A stretch of DNA of 64,000 nt. It comes from Muricea muricata (taxonomy: Eukaryota > Cnidaria > Anthozoa > Malacalcyonacea > Plexauridae). The DNA lies in NCBI GenBank assembly GCA_963855995.1, contig OY979727.1, positions 6,281,001 to 6,345,000 of the forward strand, in the 5' to 3' direction. Shown here one piece after another: positions 1 through 11,102 of this stretch (position 1 is its first letter; every line of letters starts with the position of its first letter). The position numbers and the translations under genes were made by a program. The notes beneath the pieces are model-generated. The model was not told the origin of the DNA. It saw only the letters and a program-made list of their open reading frames with translations, and made no database searches.

Positions 1-82
1 ACCGTGAAGCTGTATTACACGCGTTACGCATGTTATAACTTATAGTATCCACTTTCATCTCTATTCTACTCCTTTGACTGAT

Positions 83-480
83 GTCCCAGTAATTGTGGGG
101 TGTCTGTATTCATATCCTCTTTCGAGGGTTTACCCCCATTTTGTGGGGTTTTGTATTATTCTGTGCTCTTATGGCGTTCTTGTCCCACTTTGTTGGGTTT
201 ATATATTACTATGTCCTCTTCGGAGGTTTTTTGTCCCACTTTGTTGGGTTTATATCTCATTATGTCCTCTTCGGATGTTTTTGCCTCACTTTGTTGGGTT
301 TACATATTATTCTGTCCTCTTCGGAGGTTTTTGCCCCACTTTGTTGGGTTTATATATCATTCTGTCCTCTCCGGAGGTACTTGTCCCACTTTGTTGGTTT
401 TATATATTATTATCTTCTCTTTGGAGTTTTTTGTCCTCTTCGGACGTTTTTGGTCCCAACGTGTGTTGGGTTGTACATAG
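83..480 (+). repeat. Tandem array of ~50-51-bp units, each with small hairpins
   Basis: Seven to eight degenerate units follow one another with a period of 50-51 bp (TTGTTGGG recurs at 190, 241, 291, 341 and 391). Most units carry two short inverted repeats on the + strand: CCCACTTTGTTGGG, and CCTCTTCGGAGG followed by a T run. The second would fold as a four-pair stem closed by a UUCG tetraloop. Open frames crossing the array repeat the same peptide and are by-products of the repeat. No function is known to me. Confidence 0.85.
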
Positions 481-1806
481 CTTAGTATGTTTGGCCACTC
501 AGGGCTGGATACGCGACGACAACAACCTGTCTGCCATTGCCAGTCCCTGTGAAAACTAGAATCCATTTCTCAAGTGTTAGTATATATTAAAAGCACTATA
601 TTTAGCATGCGTGATGCCTTGCGTGTGACAGTACGTCTCCGTAGCTTAGCAAAGCGAGATAATCGCCCTTAAGCATGAGGTTAACAGGATATTGAATTCC
701 TCTGGCATGATTCATAGGTCCGGCGCGATCAATTAATGAATTCTGCAGGCTTAGAGTGCACATTTCTTCACATGCATCGCGAATAGCGATGTCATATATT
801 TTGGATGTGGTGTCATTTATTCTTCTTGATACATTATATTAGTTAACGTATATATTATGGATGGGCTAGAGTAACAATGACTCAGGCGATGTTAGGCTCG
901 CTTGTTCACTTAATTGAGTTAATTCTATTGCCGATAAGTTCTAGACATGCTTTGTGATTGCATATGTCCACAGATGTTATTAATTAATTTTATCCGTATC
1001 TATAGGTTATATATGTAAACTTACATATTCTGGGCTTAGAGCGACCACGCCGAGATTTCCAGCGTCAACATTAGGTTTCACTTTTTCACTCAATTCTAAT
1101 GTTAAACGTATGTATATCCTGATTGTGCTTATAATTTTAAAACATTGTAGTGCAGATGTGTCTGTGGCGGTATATATTTTCTGCCTTTGTTCTTGTGTAA
1201 TGACAAATGCATGTCTAAGAATTACCGAATATTAATCATTTTGTAGCCTTTTATACATAGAATATTCAATTTGTGGCCATATCCGATTATTATTTCGATT
1301 ATTATTATTTGTTAACTGTTTATAACTTACTGATTCATGAACTTACACAGGAGTAAGGTTTACATTTCAGCGATGACATTTAGTTCGCTAGAAACTGTCG
1401 GTATTTTGTCGTTTCTTGGGATATTTACTTTATATTCGTCCTCGTTTGGGCATTGATTTAACACAGGGGTAAGATTCACTATTCAGCTGATATTTAATTT
1501 CAGTCGACGCTTGTGGTTAACTATCGGTAACTTATAGCACTGTTATTATACAACCCAATTGGGCAATATCAGTCTTCTATCACGGTCAGCTTTGTTTCTC
1601 GTGTTACAGTACCAACGCTCCAATGGAGAAGTTGTAATATAGAAGCTTTGTGGGGAAGCTGCTGGGTAATTGTCTCGGCCCCATTCAGGTTCCCTGTATT
1701 GCAGGTTTTTCCTGACCTCCCTGACTATCCAGCTGTAGTTTAAGCGATGGTAATATAAGTCAACGACGCAAAGAAAATAAAAATAGACTGAGCTATCAAA
1801 AAATTT
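481..1806. other. Non-coding stretch, nothing recognised
   Basis: The stretch is AT-rich with no long open frame and no recognisable protein homology in any frame. It contains no tandem repeat that I can see. It could be old transposon sequence or ordinary intergenic DNA. Confidence 0.5.
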
Positions 1807-1850
1807 GGTCGTGACGCCAGGAATTGCTTTCCTGCGGCGCCTCTACGACC
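1807..1850 (+). other. Strong bulged hairpin
   Basis: Nested complementary arms are visible: GGTCGT (1807-1812) with ACGACC (1845-1850), CGCC (1815-1818) with GGCG (1836-1839), and AGGAA (1819-1823) with TTCCT (1829-1833), around a five-base loop. The fold has 15 base pairs with small internal bulges. It does not match tRNA or the hammerhead core. Whether it is transcribed cannot be seen. Confidence 0.6.
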
Positions 1851-2240
1851 TAACGTAAGGCGTAAAACGGCCTTCGCATTTTATCAGATTATTAAATTAT
1901 GATTTAGCAGATTATTGAGTTAAGGCCGTGTGTGGCTCATATTTTTATCTTCTTTCAACCGTATTTCTTTTTCTGTCATTCATTTTAAACATAGTTACAA
2001 CACACGACCTATCACGTTGACGATAAAAAGTCAGCCCACTTGTTGCCAAATGGCATTAGTGCATTACTTCTCGATTATCTCGCCCTCCGGAGTTATCGCC
2101 AAGGCGCTCTATTTTTGACGCAACAGGGAGCAGCAATGACGCATGAGGCGTTTAATCATTCACATGCCACATTTCGGCACACAGACTAATATTTTGGTTA
2201 ACCACCGGCGGGGAGTGACTGGTCGTGCTTTGTGATTATT
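1851..2240. other. Non-coding stretch, nothing recognised
   Basis: Open frames here are short, unrelated to any family I recognise and lacking domain motifs. Nothing else stands out apart from the hairpins on either side. Confidence 0.45.
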
Positions 2241-2446
2241 CGACTTGTTGGCACGGGCGACAAGTCGTGCACGATCCCTCTTAGTTATTTGTTTGGCTAG
2301 GCGGTCGCAAAGCATTAGCAAGGGCGATGTTTTGCGACTGTTTACCCACTTACTGACACTGACTATGTGTGGACGGATTGTATTAATGTATTGCATGTAC
2401 ATTATCTAAGTTTGTCGCAAACGTTCTGCACGGGCGACTGTTTGCG
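2241..2446 (+). other. Three successive stem-loops sharing a GGGCGA loop motif
   Basis: Stem-loop 1 pairs CGACTTGT (2241-2248) with ACAAGTCG (2260-2267). Stem-loop 2 pairs GTCGCAAA (2304-2311) with TTTGCGAC (2330-2337). Stem-loop 3 pairs CGCAAAC (2416-2422) with GTTTGCG (2440-2446). Each loop has GGGCGA on its 3' side, in two cases as CACGGGCGAC. The stems of 2 and 3 share GTCGCAAA. The recurrence suggests a repeated structural unit rather than chance, but no RNA family is recognised. Confidence 0.55.
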
Positions 2447-2648
2447 TTAGCGTGTTTATCCTTTTCCCAGTGAGGACCTATACTCAGTTAGGCGGTATTT
2501 CTGGATCCAATTCATTTTCCGTTCGAGCTTGAATAACTGTCAAGGACATGTTTTCGAGTTTCACAAACCTCTGTTTAGCACTTGCGTGACCTGATGTTGC
2601 ATTTTCCAAGCTTGGGTGGGGCGCATCTTATGCTGCGCTAAAGATGCT

Positions 2649-2931
2649 GTGGCGTAATTTGTGCCCTCACCTTACTGGGCAAAACAATTTTGACACATAT
2701 AAACCATTAATTGCAAATCATTTTTGTTAAAGTTCATATTTTTAATAATAAAATGGCTGCGGGATTCTACCCCTAGCCCAAATTATCCCAAACTCGGGTA
2801 GAGAATTTTACACGCGTAATTATCAGTAACGTTATACATGCCCAGTAACGAGCTGCTAAATGCAACATCAAAGGTAAGAAAGTTCCGGTGACATTGCATT
2901 ATTTTGGTAGTTAGCAAGACGGAATGCATAA
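2649..2931 (+). repeat. Direct repeat, copy 1 (~282 bp)
   Basis: This segment starts near TGGCGTAATTTGTGCCC and ends near GACGGAATGCATA. It recurs almost unchanged at 3263-3543. The two copies flank about 330 bp of unrelated sequence, so the arrangement resembles a very short LTR element (TRIM) or a tandem segmental duplication. No primer-binding site or polypurine tract is convincing. Confidence 0.75.
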
Positions 2932-3262
2932 ATAGAATATTTGCTTGCGAATAGGAATTTTATGCATTCCGGATTGTAGTTATAAGAGGATAAAGAACAT
3001 AGTTAAATTAATGTGTTAAAGATACTGTTAAGAATATAATAGTATTAGCCAGAGGTGTAAAGATGGAAAGGAATGGTGTTACAGTTGTGTCAACATATCG
3101 GGCGAGGAGGAGCCTAGAGTATTATGGACAGTTACTATAAAGCTACATCATGCATACGAGACTAAAGCAGTCGTCGCTGAACCCAACAGACGAACAACGA
3201 CTGTTCAAGAAACTTTGAAAGCCCACCTCCTCCCCATTGTGCATCATTAGAATTTACGAAGT

Positions 3263-3543
3263 ATGGCGTAATTTGTGCCCTTACCTTACTGGGCAAAACA
3301 ATTTTGACACATATAAACAATTAATTGCAAATCATTTTTGTTAAAGTTCATATTTTTAATAATGAGATGGCTGGGGGATTCTACCCCTAGCCCAAATTAT
3401 CCCAAACTCGGGTAGAGAACTTTACACGCGTAATTATCAATAGCGTTATACATGCCCAGTAACGAGCTGCGTAAATGCAACATCAAAGGTAAGAAAGTTC
3501 CGGTGACTTTGCATTATTTTGGTAGTTAGCAAGACGGAATGCA
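3263..3543 (+). repeat. Direct repeat, copy 2 (~282 bp)
   Basis: This is the second copy of the segment at 2649-2931, differing by a handful of substitutions and one or two small indels by eye. Its right end abuts the first ~322-bp satellite unit at about 3544, so the copy boundary coincides with the start of the satellite block. Confidence 0.75.
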
Positions 3544-4137
3544 TAGAAGGTCTCTTTTAGTTCGCTGATTGCAATATATCATTGCGCTCAACTCGTTTAG
3601 TTTTGCAGTGAAAACATCATTTTAAGCTCAAAAACGTCGCTGTGATCGATTTAAGACGACAATTTTTAGTTGGTGATTTGAGCATGTTTTTACGCTTAAA
3701 TCGTTTCCAGAGCGCTAAAAACGCGATTTTGATTATTGTAAGATCGTTTCTTTCCAGCTTCAAAGCTAGTTGTAGGCTTCTCATTTCAACATGTTTTTTT
3801 CCTAGTGTCGATAGTTTGAGCGCCTAAAACCCATTTCCAGAGTTGCTAAGTTCTCCAATTTCCATTTAGAAGGTCTCTTTTAGGTCCGTGATTGCAATGT
3901 ATCATTGCGCTCGACTCGTTCAGTTTGGCCCTGAAAACATCATTTTAAGCTCTAAAACGTTGCCGTGATCGATTTAAGACGGAAGTTTTTAGTGGATCAT
4001 TTGAGCATGTTTTTACGCTCAAATCGCTTCCAGAGCACTTAAAATGGGATTTTGATGATTGTAAGACCGTTTCTTTTCTGTTTCAAAGCAAGTTGTAAGC
4101 TTCTAATTTCAACAAGTTTTTTTGCTCGTGACGATAG
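3544..4137 (+). repeat. ~322-bp satellite, left fragment
   Basis: About two units are present. Diagnostic pieces are AAGGTCTCTTTTAG, GCGCTCAACTCGTT, GATCGATTTAAGACG, and an inverted pair TTTGAGC...GCTCAAA around a ten-base spacer. The unit is interrupted after GACGATAG, where the LTR retroelement is inserted. It resumes at 14348 with ATAGTTTAAGCGC, so this fragment and the array at 14352 were once continuous. Confidence 0.9.
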
Positions 4138-5085
4138 TGTTATAAAAGTGAACATAAAGTATAATTTTGTGATTAAAATATATGAGACGCGAGTGTATGT
4201 GTAAGTCAAAGGGGTGAAGAGCAAATCCTGTATTATTAGTTGAATTATTTTGAATAGAATTGTGAACATTAGGTAGTGATGTTTGAGTAAATACAAAAGT
4301 TAGATCATACAATAGAACAATGTACGAATTCAGGTTTTATTGACCTTTGGCTTGTGGAACTTGACAAGCGTAAATTTAATATCACGGTTTAATGCACAAA
4401 GGTGTACTATTTTGACATAAGCTTGATGAAGTTTGCATTGTAACAATGAATTACCATTGTTATGTATTTAGGCAAGTCCCTGAGTTAACATACGCAGGCT
4501 GTTGTCACATTTCATAATTGCTACTTCCTTGGCTTGGCATCGCCCTTGCCGAAGAAGAAGCCTTCGCAATGTGTACTCAGAGGCTTGACCAAATAACCGA
4601 ACGTCCTTGAATTCTTCATTGTTAAAGGAAAATTCCACTGTAAAAATTATATAGAGATGTAGAGCATGACATTGTCTTTAATGTCATATTTATATCTAAT
4701 TTTACAATCTAATCTATACTATTGATATTTATCTTCAAAAAGAACTATCTAATATTTACAGAGTATGTAATAGTTGAACAGTAGACTGGGACTGAGATAT
4801 GAGCTCTTAACTCTCATTGGATAAGTCAATGTAAACATACCTGTAGTAACGTCAATCACGAAAAGTGGCTTGCGTTATTATAAAAGACGAGTTCCTTTCG
4901 TGCAAAGAGTAGTCGAGAATGAGTCAGAGATAAATCATAAAGTCGAAGGAGAGAGAGTAAAGAACTCCTATCGAAGTCAATAAAGAGCTAGATTGATCAT
5001 GATTTAATAAAGTTATATTATAACGGTCCGCTCCTCGTGCATTGTTTTGCCTTATCGAAATAGAAGAAGAAGGTAAGCTGTTACA
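4138..5085 (+). repeat. 5' LTR
   Basis: 948 bp, TG...CA ends, preceded by target duplication ATAG. It matches 13380-14347 along its length. Compared with that copy it lacks a ~10-bp piece near its start (after GTGAAC) and a ~9-bp piece near 4270. The LTR should hold the element's promoter and polyadenylation signal; the exact start site is not identified. Confidence 0.92.
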
Positions 5086-5658
5086 TATTGGTGGAGGATC
5101 GGCTTGCTCTAAAGGCTTCGACCGACCGTTCATTTTTTTTCAAATATAAGAAAAAGACGTCGAAGAACAATTTTCAATTTTTGTAGAATCCTTTTAAAGA
5201 TTTACGAAAATCGTGTCCTTCAGCATAGCATCGACAATTTGCGCCGTAGTAAGAATTCAAAAACAAAAATTAACGAAAAAGAAATCATAAGACCACGGCA
5301 AGAAGACGACGAAAAGAAAACGACGAAAAGAAGACAACAGCCCACTTAAGTTGGCTGATCCACTGATGTGACGGAGAATAAGCGACAAGAAGTTTGGCGC
5401 CAAGAAGAGTCTATTTGTAGATCTAACAGGACGAGATTCAACAAAATACTGCCGATAACCTGCATTGTATTAAAGATTTGTGAGTTACTGAACTTAATAT
5501 TTGTTTTGGTGATATTCATTGTGTTAGTGTTTAGAACTCAGAAAATACTATCGTGCATGTTTCGTTCTCTATTTTGTATGAACTTGGATTTATTTAGGCT
5601 TCAAGTAGGCTAAATTGGACTTAATTAAACAAAAAAAAGAAATAATCGCTCGCGTTGC
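5086..5658 (+). other. Retroelement leader (primer-binding site and 5' UTR)
   Basis: The leader lies between the 5' LTR and the gag start. A TGGTGGAGGATCGG stretch at about 5089 sits where a tRNA primer-binding site is expected; I do not assign the tRNA. The 81-codon frame at 5368-5613 has a hydrophobic centre but no recognised homology, and I do not regard it as a gene. Confidence 0.6.
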
Positions 5659-8600
5659 ATGAATACACAAGTCGGATCAGATAGTAGGCCAATTGCTGCA
5701 CGCACTAGGTCTAATACTTCTACCGGCATTTCGGGGGCAACTGCTTCGGATTTTTGTAACCGTCGTTGTACTTTGGAGGGCCCCAGTCCTCTTTCACCAT
5801 CGCCTAGCAGTTCTTCAAATCCTTCTCTTTCTTACGAGCCAGAATTTCCTTACCACTCCCCGGATGAAGATCAGGGAATTGCCCACGACCAGCCACCTCT
5901 TGGACAAGACCGTCTTTACCAGATATTGGGGTTGATGAACGAACAAATTGAGCGTGTGCAAGAACAGGTTGCAGGGAACGCTATTAATGCTGGGGGCATT
6001 CAACCGCCAATTTTTTCAGGGTCTCCCTCCGAAAATGTAAATGAATGGTTAGAAACTTTTAATCGTTTTGCGCGCTTTCGGAGGTAGAACAATGACCAGC
6101 AACGAGATGCGTTTATGATGTTTCTCGGCGGAACAGCCAAACGCTTCTGTCAGCAACAGCCTGAAGAAGTGGGCGAAAATCTAGAACGTTTACAGCAAGC
6201 TGTCCAAACAGGTTTTACCACAGCCGATCAAACTTTTTTAATGCGGCAAGAACTAAACGCACGACATCAGGGCGAAACTGAACCATCAGAACGCTACATT
6301 GCCGATATTGACGCAAAAGGGCAGCGGTTACAACTTACAGACATGGAAATAACTCAGTGCTTTATGCAAAGACTGCGCGACGATTTAAAAGAGCATGTGG
6401 TACTACAGCGCCCAAATAGTTTTCTTGCAGCTGCTAATGCCGCTAGACTAAAAGACTCACTACGCAAACAGACAACCAGCTCCATAGAAGCAACGCTAGC
6501 GTCCTTACTGTCACAGCTTAATACTAATAAGTCCAAGTCTCCAAGTCAGTCAGTCAATTACCAGCCGGTTTCGTGGCAAGAGTTTCGTGAAGTCAAAAAT
6601 GAACTCCATCGACTTCAAAGTCAGCGTAACTTCCAGCAACGCAACAACAGAACAAGAGATGGGCGCCCGATATGTAACAATTGTCATAAGCCTGGGCATA
6701 TTGCTAGTAGATGTTACCGTAATACAGCAAATGTTGCTGGACAAAATTCCCCCTACACAGCGCCAGCTCGAGGATCCCTTGGTCCACGCAATCAGTATTA
6801 TGATAGCGCACGGTCCAACCATGCAGAATTTACGCGAACGGTTGAATCACCTAACTCAACTAGTTTTGCCGTGCGAAATGGCTCGTTTAACGCACGTTTT
6901 CCACCGCCGGCACCCCGACCACCACCCCTCAGTGCGCTGCAGGCATCTAATGATGTATTACATAAGTACAAATTTGCACGCTGTCGTCCATTACGTGAAC
7001 AGGTTGGGTGCACAAATCCCGAAACATCACAGACAAACATGCATATCCTTAATGCCAACCATAGTGATCTTACAATTTTTGGTGAAGTGAATGAAGTACC
7101 TGTTAAAATTTTGATTGATACAGGGGCAGGCATGACCGTAATAAATTCACAGTTTTGGGAAAAGTTAAACGGGAAACAAACACTAGAGTTACAACCTAGC
7201 AAGTATACAAGTGCGAACACGGCTAATGGGCAGTCCGTTTCTATACGTGGCTCCCACCCCTTACATTTTCGGTTAGGTGACACAGTTTACCCATTTATTG
7301 CGCATGTCCTACCTGATATAAAAAATCTGGTCATTTTGGGTAAAGATTTTCTCGATTCTTTCAATTGTGTTATTGACTTTTCTGCCAATGTGTTACAAAT
7401 TGCGGATAAAAGTATTCCTTTTACTTCGCCTGATAGTACAAGTAGCGATCTTTGTGATGACGACGACTGGGTTAATTTACCCCCATTCGATGAACTTGGT
7501 AAAAGTTCCCCAGAGATTTCAATACATGCTGCGGAAACATTTATTATCCATCCCTACTCTGAATGTGTAATTCCTGCCACTACAAAAGAATCCAACTATT
7601 CTGACATTTCCGGTCTAATTGAGTCTCGCTCTAATCTACATACAAGATATAACCTAGCAGGTGCTACTACATTAGTACGAGTTTCGGCTTCGGGCCTTCT
7701 GCCATTTCGACTTATTAACCCAACGTCTGAGCCAATTAAAATCTACCGGCATACAAGATTGGGAACATTCCTCCCTGAATGTGACCATGTTGCGGATGTT
7801 TCTGTATTAAGTAGCGATGAAAAAATTTTGCATTCCACATCTTACCAAACTAATAACGATAGGCGACATACTCATGCCGACTATAATATTTCATCCGATT
7901 TACCACCAGCACAGGCTGCACAACTTGGCGCATTTCTTGATCAAAATCAAGATATTTTTGCAGAAAGCAATTTTGACTTGGGTAGGACGTCGGTCGTTAA
8001 ACACGACATTTACACTGACGGCAGCACACCAATTAGACAAAGGCCATATCGAACTGCACCAGCACAGCGTGACGAGATAACAAAACATATTTATACTATG
8101 TTAGAAGCAGATATTATAGAGCCTTCTACTAGTCCTTGGGCAAGTCCAGTTGTCCTCGTTAAAAAGAAAGATGGCTCTACGCGTTTTTGTGTTGATTATC
8201 GGAAACTGAATGCCATTACAAAGAAAGACTCTTATCCCCTGCCACACATCCAGGAATCTCTTGATTTGCTAGGAAAAACTCAATTTTTCACAACACTTGA
8301 TCTTTTTTCCGGCTATTGGCAAGTACAAATGGCCAATGCTTCCTAAGAATTTACGGCATTTACCACGTACGAGGGTCTATATCAATTTAAGGTGCTTCCA
8401 TTCGGGCTTTGTAACGCACCATCAACTTTTCAACGGCCTATGGAATGTGTACTCAGAGGTCTTAATTGGCAAATATGCTTGATCTACATTGATGACATAA
8501 TTATCTTTTCAAAAACATTCGAAGAGCATTTGCAGCATTTACATTTGGTGTTTTCTCGTTTGAGACAGGCAAATATAAAACTGAAACTTTCGAAATGCCA

Positions 8601-11085
8601 TTTTGCTTATCCGAAAGTTACTTACTTAGGGCACATTGTTTCACGACTTGGAACTCAGCCTGACCCTGACAAGATTAGTGCAGTACAGAATTTTCCTGTT
8701 CCAAAAAAGCTAAAAGATCTAAGAAGTTTTCTTGGCCTGGCCAATTATTACCGACGCTTTGTCAAAGATTTTTCAAAAATTGCTCATCCACTAACAAAGT
8801 TGCTTCGGAAAAACGAAAAATTTATTTGGTCCCCAGCGTGTCACAGTGCATTTACACTTCTTAAGCATGCATTAGTATCAGCACCAATACTTCGTTTTCC
8901 CGACTTTAGTAAACCATTTGAGCTTTATGTTGATGCAAGTTTAGAAGGGTTAGGAATGACTCTTGGGCAAATACAAAATAATCGAGAGGTGGTTATTGCC
9001 TACGCAGGACGAAATTTAAGTCATACCGAGCAAGCATATTCAACCACTGAGCGCGAGGCACTTGCAGTAATTGGCGGAATAAATAAATTCGAGCCTTACC
9101 TCTATGGTCAGCGTTTTACGGTTCACACAGATCATCACGCCCTTCGCTGGCTTATGAATATTAAAGATGTTACTGGCCGTTTAGCCCGTTGGTCTTTATT
9201 CATACAGCAGTTCGATTTTGAAATTAAGCATAGACCAGGTGTGAATAATGGCAATGCCGATGCTCTGTCTCGTCGTCCTTATCCCAGCGAGCATGCAAAT
9301 TTATACTCTCTCACTATTGACCAAAATGAGCACGTGCGCGAAATGCAACGTAAAGATACTGAATTCCTATATATTATTCAATATCTTGAATCTAAAACCT
9401 TGCCTGAGGACGAAAACATCTGTCGTAAGATTTTGGCTGAAATTGATCATTACTTGATCGATGATAATGGTGTCTTGCAACATTTATGGATCCCCACAGG
9501 TCGCAAAAGAGCAGACATTACTGTCCAATTAGTTGTCCCATCAGCCTTGCGTTTTGAAGTTTTGAAGTCCATGCATGATGACCATTTGGGAGGACACTTA
9601 GGTATAGAAAAAACGTATACCAAAATTCATACTCGCTACTTTTGGCCAGGCCTATTTAAGGACGTACAGCATTGGTGTCGATCCTGTGCTCCTTGCGCTA
9701 TGCGTAAAACACCTCAGAATCGTCATAAGGCGCCCTTGCTGCCCATTCCTGTTGAAGGAGCATTTGATCGCATAGCAGTGGACTGTTTAGGGCCCTATCC
9801 GGAATCGTATTCAGGAAACCCATATGTCATAGTTTTCTCTGATTATTTAACAAAGTGGCCAGAGGCTTTTGCCGTACGTACAACCGATGCGCCCGTTATC
9901 GCTAAACTGTTAGTCGAAGAGATCCTTTGCCGCCATGGCTCACCTCGCACCTTGCTTTCAGATAGAGGAAAAAATTTCTTGTCCACGCTAGTGCGCGAAG
10001 TTTGCAAGCTTATGTCCACGACAAAATTAAACACGACCGCATATCATCCTCAATGTGATGGCTTAGTTGAGCGGTTTAACGCATTTATCTCTCAGACGCT
10101 CACCATGTATGTCTCCGCAAATCAGCGCAACTGGGATGAGTTCCTTCCCTCCATACTTTTTGCTTATCGCTCTTCACCATCCGCATCGACTGGTGACTCA
10201 CCGTTTTACTTGTTATATGGCAGAGAGTCGCGTTTTCCCGTTGACATAAAGCTCTTACCACCAAATGTAGATAAGCTTGCGACATCTATAGCCACCCACC
10301 GCGAGCGCATTGTCACCCAACTTGAGGAGGCACAGCGCTTAGCGAAACTTAATATTGAACGCACACAATAGACCATGAAAGCGCATTATGACCAACAAGC
10401 TAAACCAACAAAGTACAAAGTCGGCCAAAAGGTGTGGATTTATACACCCAAAACAAAAAAGGGATTGTCAAAGAAACTCCTGTACAAATGGCACGGACCT
10501 TTTCGCATTGTCAAACAATTGTCTCCAGTCAATTTTCAACTGCGTACTCAAGCTAATCGTCTACTGTCTGCTCCTGTTCATGTTAACCGCATGAAATTGT
10601 ATTTTGATCTAGATGGTCGCCCAACTCATTCGCCCGACGTTGATATTGAGCATGATGATTTAATGCTTGATGAATCAGAACTGCCTGAAGATAGTTTTGC
10701 GAGTGAAACCACAATGCCCAAAGAGCCTGTAACAACAAATGATTTAGATCCGCATGCACCAAGACCAACCCTGCCCGAACCAGTAGATTCTGATGTCTTT
10801 GAAATCGAAAAAATTCTCAATACTCGCCAGCGAAAAGGCCAAACCGAATATCTAGTTAAATGGGTAGGATATCCAAGTAAACATAATTCATGGGTTCCAG
10901 AATCTGACATGGTCGACCCGAACCAACCGATTGCTGAATTGCGGGTACTTTCCGCAACCTCTGCACTCCTTACGCCTCCTACAATTGATAATAAACCGCG
11001 TAGATCCAACAACTCATTGCCTTCCTATGTCTGCATTGCACTTGTGATATTCACCTTGGTTTGCATGATTAACGGAACACTATAG
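5659..11085 (+). pseudogene. gag-pol polyprotein frame, three in-frame stops
   Basis: One reading frame runs from an ATG at 5659 to a stop at 11085 without frameshift, but is interrupted by TAG at 6085-6087, TAA at 8344-8346 and TAG at 10369-10371. Visible in order: gag-like region with a CCHC zinc knuckle (C-x2-C-x4-H-x4-C, about 6670-6720); aspartic protease with LIDTGA (about 7111-7128); reverse transcriptase with FCVDYRKLN and YIDD (8485-8496); RNase H with YVDAS and TEREALAV; integrase with an HHCC zinc module (about 9590-9710) and the D, D, E catalytic residues near 9780, 9960 and 10066; then a chromodomain (about 10795-10935, EYLVKWVGY). Because stops fall inside gag, RT and after integrase, this copy cannot make a full polyprotein without readthrough. 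The last ~20 codons are strongly hydrophobic. Confidence 0.92.
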
Positions 11086-11102
11086 CCATTAACTTAGGTC
11101 GT

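Noticed and set aside
83..480. CRISPR-like array
   Set aside because: The units are contiguous without unique spacers and the genome is eukaryotic.
74..559. Three overlapping plus-strand open frames of 126-161 codons
   Set aside because: They run through a ~50-bp tandem repeat lacking stops and encode the same repeated peptide in several frames, so they reflect the repeat.
5368..5613. 81-codon frame in the retroelement leader as an accessory gene
   Set aside because: No homology, and position in an untranslated leader; a hydrophobic stretch alone is expected from AT-rich DNA.
5659..11085. TAG and TAA stops in gag-pol as evidence of a variant genetic code (Gln)
   Set aside because: The residues expected at the three sites are not all Gln, and other genes in the window use TAA normally. 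Decay is simpler.
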